In this document: positions 40,821 to 49,249 of the stretch, piece after piece
Layout: every line of letters begins with the position of its first letter
Position numbering within the stretch: position 1 is the first letter of the stretch
DNA from: Holdemania massiliensis
GTDB taxonomy: Bacteria; Bacillota_I; Bacilli_A; Erysipelotrichales; Erysipelotrichaceae
Direction: 5' to 3'
Length of the DNA: 64,000 bases
NCBI RefSeq assembly: GCF_022440805.1
Contig: NZ_JAKNTK010000001.1
Span: forward strand, 62,001-126,000
Made by a program: the position numbers and the translations under genes
Notes under the pieces: model-generated
The model's input: the letters and a program-made list of their open reading frames with translations, nothing else
The model's database searches: none
Told to the model about the DNA's origin: nothing

Positions 40821-42048
40821 AATCCTGCGCATGGCCTGGGGGTATTGGCTTAGCTGCAATAGCGGACTTTTGGGCATTGTCTTGATCGCGCTGCTTTTAT
40901 CGCTGCCCTTCGTCACGTTTGGGATGATGGCGCTGTTATTCGGCACAATCGTCCTGACTGGCAGCATGCTGGACTGGCGTAAGGAAACGGAAGGCAATTT
41001 TGGCTTGATGCTGGAAAGTTTGCCGATGAGCGGACGAGATCGGAAAAAGATCTTAATCCTTGATGTTGCTTTTAATTGGTTTGGGATCTTCGGCGGGTGC
41101 GGCTTGTTGATCATGGCCCGTAAGCCTGAAATGATGGGGATTATTTTATTAACTTGTGCTCTCTATTGGCTTTTATACAGCTTCATCGTTTTACGGTGGG
41201 AAAAAGAAAAGCAAGTTCTCAACACGTGGAGAACTGGAATTTTGTTTTTGGCCATGACGCTGATTGCGATCATGGCAGCTCAGGAAATTGCGGATCAAAC
41301 GTTGTTTTGGGCGGAAGTTCTGCTTGCTTTGATGATTATCGGTATGTACTTCGGATTAACCCGATTTGAATTGGTTTCCAAGCAGAAAGCGGATTCTCAG
41401 TCGGAGAAGGAGTTCTCCTGGTTCCCGGAATCCATCCGTGGGGTGCTGGATCTGGCGGAAATCGATCTGCATAGTGAAAGTGTTTCAATGACACAGTTAG
41501 GACGAGCTGTGATGCTTGTGGCAACTTTTGGAAGTCTGGTGCTTCTGTCGGGAAGCTATGTGTATCTGATCTTTTTTATCACAGATTTCGTGGTCAGCTG
41601 GCATTTGACAAAGAAATTTCAAAGCGGGATGTACGCTGTCAATCTGATTCCCGTTTCCCGTCTTACACGCCTAGGCTGCCAGCTGCTTGTCCAAAGCTTA
41701 ACGCTGGCGGGTTTATGGGGAGTGAATCTCATTTCTCTGGGAATTCAGCTGATCTTACCCACTGCCAGTGCTGGCCTGCCCTTCACATTCAGTGCTGCTC
41801 TGATTTCGATCTGTGCTACGATCAGCTTTGTGGCTTATAGTCTGACCTGGGGTTCAGGATATCATCAAAACTCAAGAACTGCATCCTATTTTATAGGCTA
41901 CTTGATTGTGTGCCTTTGTTCAGCCGGAGCCTCTGCCGGTAAAATTCCGTTTTTGCAAACGGGGTTATTCTGGGGCTGCCTGCTGCTGGTGAGCTTCGTT
42001 CTTATCGGCCTCTGGCTGCGGAAGCAGGCTTGCCAAGGCGGGCTTTAA
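40807..42048 (+). CDS. ABC-2-type permease subunit
   Basis: 413-residue membrane protein with about ten to twelve hydrophobic helices and a central loop of charged residues (about 195-225). It resembles permeases that pair with YtrB-like ATPases. The ATG overlaps the ATPase gene. A terminator follows directly, and a group II intron is inserted just behind it. Confidence 0.85.
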   Translation: MKTSEILRMAWGYWLSCNSGLLGIVLIALLLSLPFVTFGMMALLFGTIVLTGSMLDWRKETEGNFGLMLESLPMSGRDRKKILILDVAFNWFGIFGGCGLLIMARKPEMMGIILLTCALYWLLYSFIVLRWEKEKQVLNTWRTGILFLAMTLIAIMAAQEIADQTLFWAEVLLALMIIGMYFGLTRFELVSKQKADSQSEKEFSWFPESIRGVLDLAEIDLHSESVSMTQLGRAVMLVATFGSLVLLSGSYVYLIFFITDFVVSWHLTKKFQSGMYAVNLIPVSRLTRLGCQLLVQSLTLAGLWGVNLISLGIQLILPTASAGLPFTFSAALISICATISFVAYSLTWGSGYHQNSRTASYFIGYLIVCLCSAGASAGKIPFLQTGLFWGCLLLVSFVLIGLWLRKQACQGGL

Positions 42049-42070
42049 CCATAGAACAGAGAGGAGATAA

Positions 42071-42103
42071 AAAGTTTCCGAGGATTGTTGCGGAAGCTTT
42101 TTT
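42071..42103 (+). terminator. Terminator of the GntR/ABC operon, adjacent to the intron
   Basis: 10-bp stem AAAGTTTCCG / CGGAAGCTTT with one T-G pair (42071-42080, 42091-42100), 10-nt loop, T-run. The intron begins at 42108. Confidence 0.85.
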
Positions 42104-42107
42104 CGCT

Positions 42108-44020
42108 GTGTGCCAGGCATGACATATATCTAACTGGTGAAAGTCCAGTCACGGGTAGTTGCCGCCAAGTGTAGTGAACCACAAGCCGTTGGTAGTGATA
42201 CCATGGGTGAAGGAAGTGGTGTAGCGAATCTTTCGAGCTTACGAAAAGAAACTTGATGAGGCTAAATGGTGGATAAGGTTGCAGTACAAACCAAAGTCCA
42301 AAAGGTAAACGTAAAACCAAGACAGTAAATCAAGAGGTTGTGAAGAGAAAGATATATGTCTTACCCTGGGAGATCTTGCGAACAAGGAAGTCCAATAAAC
42401 TTTAAAATCAGTGATGGTACCCATGGTCGAAAAAGGTTTATCGCAAGAAGTCAGATGAAGTCATAGTAGGTAGAAATACCGAAGGACTGAAACGTTTATA
42501 GAGTGCGAATCGCTATAAGCAATGTTTGGATAGTCCGAAAATGAGGATAGCCTAGAACTGTGAATCGTAAGCACAGATGGTGAAAGTAGTGGGGATGTTT
42601 CCAAATCGATTTACAAGTAGAAGGAGGAGCAGCAAATGAAATTAATGGAAAAGATTTTAAGTGAAGAGAATTTGCAAAAGGCAATCAAAAAGGTCAAACA
42701 AAACAAGGGAGCACCTGGAATGGATAAGATGACAGTGCAAGAAGTCGAACAAGGGTTTGGACAATATCAAGAAGAAATTGTTTCCTTGATAATGAACAAG
42801 CAATATCGACCCATGCCAGTGAAAAGAGTCTATATTCCAAAACCAAATGGAAAACAAAGACCATTAGGAATACCAACCGTTGTTGACCGAGTTATCCAAC
42901 AAGCTATTCTACAAGAACTCACAAAAATCTATGAGCCTATATTCAGTGAACATAGTTTTGGATTTCGACCAAGGCGAAGTGCACATATGGCAATGGAAGA
43001 AGTGTTAAATAACTTAAATGATGAATACGAATGGATAGTTGATTTGGATATTGAAAAATTCTTTGATACCGTAAATCATGACAAATTAATTTCAATCTTA
43101 AGAGAGAATGTCAATGACGCAACAACATTACATTTGATAAGAGCCTATCTAAGAGCAGGTGTGTTAGAGGATGGACTCGTCAAAAGTACTACGGTTGGCA
43201 CACCTCAAGGAGGACCAATTAGCGTTATTTTATCAAATATCTATTTAGATAAATTGGATAAAGAGCTAGAGTCTAGAAACCTTAAATTTGTAAGATACGC
43301 CGATGACTGTATGATCTTCGTCAAAAGCGAAATGAGTGCGAACCGTGTAATGAAGTCAGTGACATCATGGCTAGAGAGAAAACTATTCTTGAAAGTGAGT
43401 GCAACAAAGACAAAAGTCGTCCGCCCAACGAAAGGGCAATTCCTAGGATTTACCTTTTATAAGAATGGACAAGATTGGAAATGCGTACCTACGAAAGATA
43501 GAAAGAAACGACTGTATTCTAAGATTAAAACATTGATGAAGAGAAAACATGCCATATCAAGACCGCTGGCAGTTACATTTGCGAAAGTAAATCAAACTGT
43601 AAGAGGTTGGATAAACTATTTTAAGATAGGTAGCATTAAAATGTTTCTTGATGAATTTGGGCAATGGCTACGCCATAAGGTACGATGTATCATCATCAAG
43701 CAATGGAAGAAACCAAAGACGATATATAGAAATCTAATGAAGCTAAATATAGTGAGCAAATGTAAGTTTAGCGAAGAAGATATCTATAAGTGTGCTAACA
43801 CGAGATTAGGGTGGTATAAAAGAAGTGGGATGAATATCGTAAACTTTACATTATCACCAAAAGTTTTAGGCATAAAGAAAGGGGACAGACCAGGTTTAGT
43901 CAATCCCCTAGAATACTATCTTAAGAGTTTGTGATTCGATATAAATGTAGAGCCGTATACGAGACCCGTACGTACGGTTCAATGAGAGGGGCGAAAGTTA
44001 AAACTTTCCCTCTACTCTAT
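42108..44020 (+). mobile_element. Group II intron with intron-encoded maturase
   Basis: The 5' end GTGTGCC (42108) fits the GUGYG group II boundary, followed by a structured ~500-base leader with typical domain I segments (AACTGGTGAAAGTCCAGTC hairpin). The maturase gene lies in domain IV. Domain V is readable near 43949-43980 as GAGCCGTA...TACGGTTC, and domain VI follows (GAGAGGGG ... CCCTCTACTCTAT) with the intron ending at about 44020. Ends are judged by eye; the 3' boundary could shift by a few bases. Composition is more AT-rich than the neighbours, as expected for an acquired element. The position right behind a terminator resembles the targeting of class C introns, though the class is not proved. 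Confidence 0.88.
42636..43934 (+). CDS. ltrA: Group II intron reverse transcriptase/maturase
   Basis: 432-residue intron-encoded protein. The reverse transcriptase blocks are in order: GAPGMDKMTV (RT0/1), YIPKPNGKQRPLGIPTV, SFGFRPRRSAH, DLDIEKFFDTVNH, GTPQGGPIS, the catalytic YADD in KFVRYADDCMIF, and LGFTF. A maturase X domain follows (GWINYFK, TRLGWYKRSGMN). No HNH endonuclease domain follows, so mobility would depend on replication-fork or terminator targeting. It promotes splicing of its own intron. AGAAGGAGGAG precedes the ATG. The frame is intact, so the intron may be active. Confidence 0.95.
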   Translation: MKLMEKILSEENLQKAIKKVKQNKGAPGMDKMTVQEVEQGFGQYQEEIVSLIMNKQYRPMPVKRVYIPKPNGKQRPLGIPTVVDRVIQQAILQELTKIYEPIFSEHSFGFRPRRSAHMAMEEVLNNLNDEYEWIVDLDIEKFFDTVNHDKLISILRENVNDATTLHLIRAYLRAGVLEDGLVKSTTVGTPQGGPISVILSNIYLDKLDKELESRNLKFVRYADDCMIFVKSEMSANRVMKSVTSWLERKLFLKVSATKTKVVRPTKGQFLGFTFYKNGQDWKCVPTKDRKKRLYSKIKTLMKRKHAISRPLAVTFAKVNQTVRGWINYFKIGSIKMFLDEFGQWLRHKVRCIIIKQWKKPKTIYRNLMKLNIVSKCKFSEEDIYKCANTRLGWYKRSGMNIVNFTLSPKVLGIKKGDRPGLVNPLEYYLKSL

Positions 44021-44021
44021 T

Positions 44022-44076
44022 AAAAAGAACGATATAAAGAATAATACAAAGAAAGAACTGAGGTATTGTTCTTTTT
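44022..44076. terminator. Long hairpin terminator downstream of the intron
   Basis: 13-bp stem AAAAAGAACGATA / TATTGTTCTTTTT with one G-T pair (44022-44034 and 44064-44076). T-runs on both strands allow it to end the minus-strand AraC gene as well. Confidence 0.75.
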
Positions 44077-44101
44077 GATCGTGTTTTGTTTTGAACAGGA
44101 T

Positions 44102-45016
44102 TTATTCACCCTGAATTTTTATCCAAATTTCCATCTGATATCCATGGTCTTTGATTAAACTATATTTTTCAGCGGAGAAGGGATCGACGTGGAGCTGATG
44201 TGCAGGTAACCAGGTACCAAACAAATATTTTCCAGCTTTATCCAGGATATCAGTTACCAGCATTTCAAAGGTTTCGGCTTCGAGCTTACACACGATATAT
44301 TCTCCTTTCGGCAGAGTGACTGTTGTAAAATTGGAAAGTTTCGGACACGCGGTAATCAGCGGTGCACCTGCGAAATAAGTGAAGGTTCCTTTCTGCGGAT
44401 CGGCCTGATAAGACATTCCTAGTTCATAATCAGGGCTAATATAATCGGACAATTTTGCTTTTTCGTGATGAAAAGAAGTCCAAAGCTCTCCCGGCATATC
44501 TATTCCGGTACTCTCACCCATCGGTATCTGCCCAGCGATGGATACCTCGGCTTCAACGCCAATAAAGGTTTTTGCGGAGTTGAAGGTCTTCCGTTTGATT
44601 TCCATCAGAAAATCATCCAGAAGTAAAGGAACATCTTCATCGAGATGCTGATAAGCTAAAGCAATCTCGGGTTTGATCAACGTATTCAGCCGAGGTTGAT
44701 TTTGTCGATAAGCAGAAGGTGTCAGTCCATACGCCTCCTTAAAAGCCCGGGTGAAATGGGCGTGGCTGGAAAATCCATACTCCAGCGCCAGATCCACGAT
44801 TCTGCAGTCCTGCTGTTTCAGAGCTTCGGCGGCTTTTGCCAGTCGGCGAAGCTGAATATATTCCTGCGGTGATTTGCCGACTAAGCGTTTAAATAATTTT
44901 TGAAAATAAAACGAGGATAAGGATACCTGATCGGCCAGGTCCTGTGTCTTCATTTCTTCAAACAGATGTGCTTCAATTTCATCAACAGCGGTTTGTATTG
45001 CTTCCCATGCGTGCAT
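44102..45016 (-). CDS. AraC-family regulator with GyrI-like effector domain
   Basis: 304-residue regulator. Two AraC helix-turn-helix motifs occupy residues about 8-105 (LADQVSLSSFYFQKLFKRLVGKSPQEYI and IVDLALEYGFSSHAHFTRAFKEAYGLTPSAYR). The rest (about 150-304) is a GyrI-like/Bacterial effector-binding domain with the closing ...MEIWIKIQ. Relatives such as Rob/SoxS-like proteins bind small amphipathic molecules or drugs. AGGAGG lies 8 bases before the ATG on the minus strand. It stands alone, divergent from the ABC importer. Its target is not evident. Confidence 0.92.
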   Translation of the reverse strand: MHAWEAIQTAVDEIEAHLFEEMKTQDLADQVSLSSFYFQKLFKRLVGKSPQEYIQLRRLAKAAEALKQQDCRIVDLALEYGFSSHAHFTRAFKEAYGLTPSAYRQNQPRLNTLIKPEIALAYQHLDEDVPLLLDDFLMEIKRKTFNSAKTFIGVEAEVSIAGQIPMGESTGIDMPGELWTSFHHEKAKLSDYISPDYELGMSYQADPQKGTFTYFAGAPLITACPKLSNFTTVTLPKGEYIVCKLEAETFEMLVTDILDKAGKYLFGTWLPAHQLHVDPFSAEKYSLIKDHGYQMEIWIKIQGE

Positions 45017-45259
45017 GATTGAGTCCTCCTAAACTGTTTCCATTATATCAAAGGAAAGGACCTGCGGCTTTTCCCGGAATGTCCTTTTTAAATGTGAAAA
45101 CGGTCAAGCAAAGAAGATCTTTTTTCGGTAAGAAGGACAAGCCTGCGAATGGGACAAAAGACAAAAGGATGCATTTGATCGTAGAGGAGCGCTGTCAAAA
45201 ACAAAGAAAGTTCAGTAAAATGTCGGTATTTTAGGATAAAATAGCTGATTTTTCGCATA

Positions 45260-45273
45260 GTAAAGCGCTTACA
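45260..45273 (+). promoter_or_regulatory. CcpA-type cre site in the importer promoter
   Basis: GTAAAGCGCTTACA matches the catabolite-responsive element TGWAANCGNTNWCA at 12 of 14 positions (the first two differ). It lies 7 bases upstream of a TACAAT -10 box (45281-45286), overlapping where the -35 would be, the usual place for CcpA repression. No good -35 is present, so an activator such as the downstream YesN-type regulator may be needed. Confidence 0.65.
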
Positions 45274-45314
45274 TTTCACATACAATAAAGTCAGAAAACC
45301 GAGGAGGGAATGAA

Positions 45315-46376
45315 ATGAAGAAATTAACTACGCTTCTGTTGGGCATGCTCTTAGTCTTAGCGGGCTGCGGTTCACCAGCAGAAAAAACACCGGAAACCAA
45401 CGCGCCGGACGACCATGCCGATTCAGGAACCATCACAATTTATACGCCGACTGCCCAGGATAATCTGGATGTCATGATTCCAGCTTTCGAAGAAGCGACC
45501 GGCATCAAGGTTGAAGTGATTCGCGGTTCTTCGGGCGAAGTCTATTCCCGCATTCAGGCCGAAGCCGAGAATCCGAAAGCCGATGTCGCCTGGATTCCAA
45601 CCAGCACCGTCTTGTTGGATACATCCTATTTTGAAGCCTATACTTCTGCCTACGATGATCAATATGATGAAACCTTCCGCAATACCTCCGGCTTTACCAC
45701 TCAAATTGGATACAACGCTCCGGTTATCATTTACAATACCAACCTTGTAGATTTTGAAATTCACGGCTACGCCGATCTGTTAAACCCAGAATTAAAAGGC
45801 AAGATCGCAATGGGAAATGCGGCCAGCAGTTCAAGCGCTTATAATCACCTGGAAAACATGCTTTTAGCCATGGGAACCGGGACGACCAATGATGAAAAAG
45901 CAGCGTCGAAAGAAGCTTGGGATTTCGTTCGGGCATTCTATGAAAATCTGGACGGCAAGATTGTCGACAGCTCCAGTGTTACATATGAAGGCGTTCTGTC
46001 TGGCGAATATGCGGTAGGCATGACCTGGGACACACCGGCGCAGGCCTATATGGCTGAAGGGATTGACAACTTGAAGGTCGTTTATATGGATGAAGGCGTC
46101 ATTCCGGGAACCAGCAGCGTCAGTCTGATCAAAAACGGTCCGAATCCGGAAGGGGCAAAGAAATTCATCGACTGGTTTGCTTCACCGGAAGGCCAGTCGG
46201 TTTATGGGATGGACTGCCTGGGTGCAAATCCAATTCTGCCGGGAGCCAAGGTTGCTGATTATAAGCTGGGCATCAAAGATCTGAACGTCATTCCGCGGAC
46301 GACAGAATGGCAGGCTGAGAACAAAGAGAAGATTTTGGATCTGTACGAGGATATGTATTTGGAAATCTTTGAATAA
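45315..46376 (+). CDS. ABC importer substrate-binding lipoprotein (AfuA/FbpA-like)
   Basis: 353-residue extracellular binding protein. The lipoprotein signal ends in LAGC (Cys about 19). The mature part starts with the type-II periplasmic-binding fold seen in ferric-ion and sugar-phosphate binders: ITIYTPTAQDNLD, VIRGSSGEVYSRIQAEAENPKADVAW, GYNAPVIIYNTNLV, and the MTWDTPAQAY and FIDWFASPEGQ segments. The family includes iron (FbpA), 2-aminoethylphosphonate and hexose-phosphate (AfuA) binders. The cre site upstream and the dedicated two-component system favour a carbon substrate such as a sugar phosphate (inference). GAGGAGG precedes the ATG. Confidence 0.87.
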   Translation: MKKLTTLLLGMLLVLAGCGSPAEKTPETNAPDDHADSGTITIYTPTAQDNLDVMIPAFEEATGIKVEVIRGSSGEVYSRIQAEAENPKADVAWIPTSTVLLDTSYFEAYTSAYDDQYDETFRNTSGFTTQIGYNAPVIIYNTNLVDFEIHGYADLLNPELKGKIAMGNAASSSSAYNHLENMLLAMGTGTTNDEKAASKEAWDFVRAFYENLDGKIVDSSSVTYEGVLSGEYAVGMTWDTPAQAYMAEGIDNLKVVYMDEGVIPGTSSVSLIKNGPNPEGAKKFIDWFASPEGQSVYGMDCLGANPILPGAKVADYKLGIKDLNVIPRTTEWQAENKEKILDLYEDMYLEIFE

Positions 46377-46387
46377 TCCAATCATCC

Positions 46388-46419
46388 AACAAAGGGATAG
46401 ATAAACATATCCCTTTGTT
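46388..46419 (+). other. Intra-operon hairpin after the binding-protein gene
   Basis: Perfect 12-bp stem AACAAAGGGATA / TATCCCTTTGTT (46388-46399, 46408-46419) with 8-nt loop and only a weak pyrimidine tail. It probably stabilises the binding-protein mRNA end or partly attenuates transcription, raising the binding protein over the membrane subunits. Confidence 0.6.
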
Positions 46420-46471
46420 CTTCTCAGCAGTAATCATAAACATGCAAAATTAGTGAACAGGAGGGGCTACG

Positions 46472-47554
46472 ATGAGCGTATCCATTGATATTCAGCATGC
46501 CGTGAAGCGATTTGGAGATAAAACCATCATTCCGGATTTGTCGCTGCACATTGAAGAAGGGGAATTCTTTACTCTGCTGGGATCCAGCGGCTGCGGTAAG
46601 ACAACCTTGCTCAGAATGATCGCCGGCTTTAACAGCATTGAAGGCGGAGAGTTTTATTTTAACGAGAAACGGATTAATGACCTGCAGCCTTATAAACGCA
46701 ACATTGGAATGGTGTTTCAAAACTATGCGGTTTTTCCGCACATGTCTGCGGGCAAGAATGTCGGCTATGGCCTTAAACAGCGGCAGGTTAAAGAACCGGA
46801 ATTCAGCCGGCGCGTGGATGAAATTCTGAACGTCATGCAGATTCAGGAACTAAAGGATCGAATGCCGGCCAACATGTCCGGCGGGCAGCAGCAGCGGATC
46901 GCTCTGGCCCGGGCGATTGTCATTCAGCCGGATGTCCTGTTGATGGATGAACCGCTGTCCAATCTGGATGCCAAGCTGCGGGTAGAAATGCGGCTGGCAA
47001 TCAAGCGCATTCAGAACCAGTTTAAGATTACGACACTTTACGTTACCCATGATCAGGAAGAGGCGCTGTCCATGTCAGATCGGATCGCGGTCATGAATCA
47101 TGGCGTGATTCAGCAGATCGGCAAACCGATGACGATCTATTCCCATCCACGAAACCTGTTTGTAGCGACGTTTATCGGCCAAAGCAATTTGTTTGATGCT
47201 GAGGTGGTCGAATGCGAGGGAAAGAAAGCGTTAAAGTTCTTTGACGGCAGTCTGCAGGTCATGCCGCGGCTGCAGAGCAGCGTTCCAGTTGGAACACCAG
47301 TGAAGGTTGTCATCCGGCCTAATGAAATTGATTTTGCCGATCAGGGTATTGTCGGAACGATCGTGGAAACAATCTATCTGGGAGCGGAAATCCGATATAC
47401 TGTAAATTTGGATAATGGCCAGACAGTTGAAGTTTCGCATGACATCAAACGCCGGTTTGCCCAAAATGGCGAGGTCGTGCACCTGGCTTTTGATCATACC
47501 CGGGCCAATGCCTTTGACGCCCAGACCGAGCTGTCGCTGATGGAGGAAAAATAA
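46472..47554 (+). CDS. ABC importer ATP-binding protein (AfuC/FbpC/PotA-like)
   Basis: 360-residue ATPase of the CUT1/POPT type. Walker A GSSGCGKTT, Q-loop MVFQNYAVFPHM, signature MSGGQQQR, Walker B VLLMDEPLSNLD, H-loop YVTHDQEEAL. The C-terminal ~120 residues form an OB-fold TOBE domain (VVIRPNEIDF), common to ferric, polyamine and sugar-phosphate importers. AGGAGGGG precedes the ATG. The permease gene starts 1 base after its stop. Confidence 0.93.
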   Translation: MSVSIDIQHAVKRFGDKTIIPDLSLHIEEGEFFTLLGSSGCGKTTLLRMIAGFNSIEGGEFYFNEKRINDLQPYKRNIGMVFQNYAVFPHMSAGKNVGYGLKQRQVKEPEFSRRVDEILNVMQIQELKDRMPANMSGGQQQRIALARAIVIQPDVLLMDEPLSNLDAKLRVEMRLAIKRIQNQFKITTLYVTHDQEEALSMSDRIAVMNHGVIQQIGKPMTIYSHPRNLFVATFIGQSNLFDAEVVECEGKKALKFFDGSLQVMPRLQSSVPVGTPVKVVIRPNEIDFADQGIVGTIVETIYLGAEIRYTVNLDNGQTVEVSHDIKRRFAQNGEVVHLAFDHTRANAFDAQTELSLMEEK

Positions 47555-47555
47555 G

Positions 47556-49211
47556 ATGAGCCGCAAACGCTGGAAGCTGGACGGCTGGACGCTGGTGTCG
47601 CTGCTGTGTTTCCTTTACTTTGCCGTCTTCTTTATCTATCCGATTACCCGTATTCTCATCAGCAGTGTCTACGATGCAGCGACCAACACCTTTGATTTCA
47701 GTTATTTTATTAAATTCTTTTCCAAGAAATATTACACCAATACAATCATCAACAGCCTGAAGGTAACGGTGCTGGCTACGGTGTTTACCTGTGTTGCCGG
47801 AACCGCTCTGGCCTATGTGACACGAACCGTGAAAATTAAATTTAAGAGCACGCTGGATATCCTGCTGATCATCTCTGTCGTGTCTCCGCCGTTTATCGGC
47901 GCTTATTCCTGGATCACTCTGCTGGGACGGCAGGGCGTTCTGACCAAAATAATCAATCAGGTATTTCATATTACCTATCAGGGAATTTACGGATTCGCGG
48001 GAATCCTGCTTGTCTTTACAATTAAATTGATTCCGTTAGTGTATCTGTATGTTTCCGGAGCCTTAAAAAGTATGGACAGCTCGCTGAGTGAAGCGGCAGA
48101 AAGCCTGGGCGCTGTCGGCTGGCGGAAAATCAAAGACATCGTCATTCCGTTGGTGCTGCCGACAATCCTGGCTTCCGGTCTTTTGGTCTTCATGCGGATC
48201 ATGGCCGATTTTGGCACACCAAAGCTGATCGGAGAAGGCTACCGTACCTTGCCAACGCTGATCTACGATTCGTTTGTCGGTGATCTGTCGGCCGATAAGC
48301 GCCTGGCAGCCACAATCAGTGTGATTGTCGTCCTGTTTACAACGGTGATTTTCTTAGTCCAACGGTATGTTTCCAACCGCAAGCAGATCGAAATGACCGG
48401 CATGCATCCGATTGAACCGCGGGCAGAAAAAGGGTTTAAAAATATTCTTTGCCACTTCTATGTCTATCTCTGCGTCTTCCTGGCGATGCTGCCGACGCTG
48501 GTTGTGCTGCACAACTCCTTCCGCAACACCAAGGGAACGATTTATCTGCCGGGCTATTCATTGAACAATTATAAAAAAGCATTCAGCACGATGGGGCGAG
48601 CCATTACCAACACCTATCTCTATTCCTTTGCGGCGATTCTGCTTGTTGTGATCATCGGTGTGATCATTGCCTACACTTCCGTCCGCAGGAAAAACAAGCT
48701 TACCAATGTTCTGGACGTGATTTCGATGTTTCCTTATATTATTCCGGGATCCGTTCTGGGCATATCCCTGATCTTGGCGTTCAATAAAAAACCGCTGCTG
48801 CTCAGCGGAACGGCGCTGATCATAATCATGGCCTATGTCATCCGGCGCTTGCCTTATACAATCCGAAGCAGCTCGGCCATTCTTCGGCAGATTGACTTGG
48901 GTGTCGAAGAGGCATCGCAGAGTCTGGGAGCCAATCCTGTGAAAACCTTCTTCGCTGTGACGCTGCCGATGATGGCTTCCGGGATTTTGTCCGGAGCGAT
49001 CATGAGCTGGCTGTCGATCATCAGCGAGCTGAGCGCTTCTGTGATGTTGTGGGTTACATCAACGCAGACACTTTCCATCGCGATCTATTTTCAGGTCATG
49101 GATGGAAACTACGGCGTCGCCTCGGCTTTGTCAAGCATCCTGATTCTGACGACGATTGTCGTGCTGCTGCTGTTTTTCAAAATCACAGGCAAGCGTGAAA
49201 TTGAATTATAA
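47556..49211 (+). CDS. ABC importer two-domain permease (AfuB/FbpB-like)
   Basis: 551-residue membrane protein formed of two fused BPD_transp_1 permease domains. Each has an EAA loop that contacts the ATPase: EAAESLGAVGWRKIKDIVIP in the first half and EASQSLGANPVKTFFAVTLP in the second. About twelve helices are visible. The fused layout is that of FbpB/AfuB. It completes a binding protein-ATPase-permease importer; the sensor kinase gene follows 38 bases later, on the same strand. Confidence 0.93.
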   Translation: MSRKRWKLDGWTLVSLLCFLYFAVFFIYPITRILISSVYDAATNTFDFSYFIKFFSKKYYTNTIINSLKVTVLATVFTCVAGTALAYVTRTVKIKFKSTLDILLIISVVSPPFIGAYSWITLLGRQGVLTKIINQVFHITYQGIYGFAGILLVFTIKLIPLVYLYVSGALKSMDSSLSEAAESLGAVGWRKIKDIVIPLVLPTILASGLLVFMRIMADFGTPKLIGEGYRTLPTLIYDSFVGDLSADKRLAATISVIVVLFTTVIFLVQRYVSNRKQIEMTGMHPIEPRAEKGFKNILCHFYVYLCVFLAMLPTLVVLHNSFRNTKGTIYLPGYSLNNYKKAFSTMGRAITNTYLYSFAAILLVVIIGVIIAYTSVRRKNKLTNVLDVISMFPYIIPGSVLGISLILAFNKKPLLLSGTALIIIMAYVIRRLPYTIRSSSAILRQIDLGVEEASQSLGANPVKTFFAVTLPMMASGILSGAIMSWLSIISELSASVMLWVTSTQTLSIAIYFQVMDGNYGVASALSSILILTTIVVLLLFFKITGKREIEL

Positions 49212-49249
49212 AGTTCTGTTATAATAAGAAATACAGAAAGAAAGGACTG

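Noticed and set aside
45315..46376. Plain iron-transporter assignment for the importer
   Set aside because: The fold family also binds sugar phosphates, and a cre site plus YesM/YesN control argue against iron; left open.
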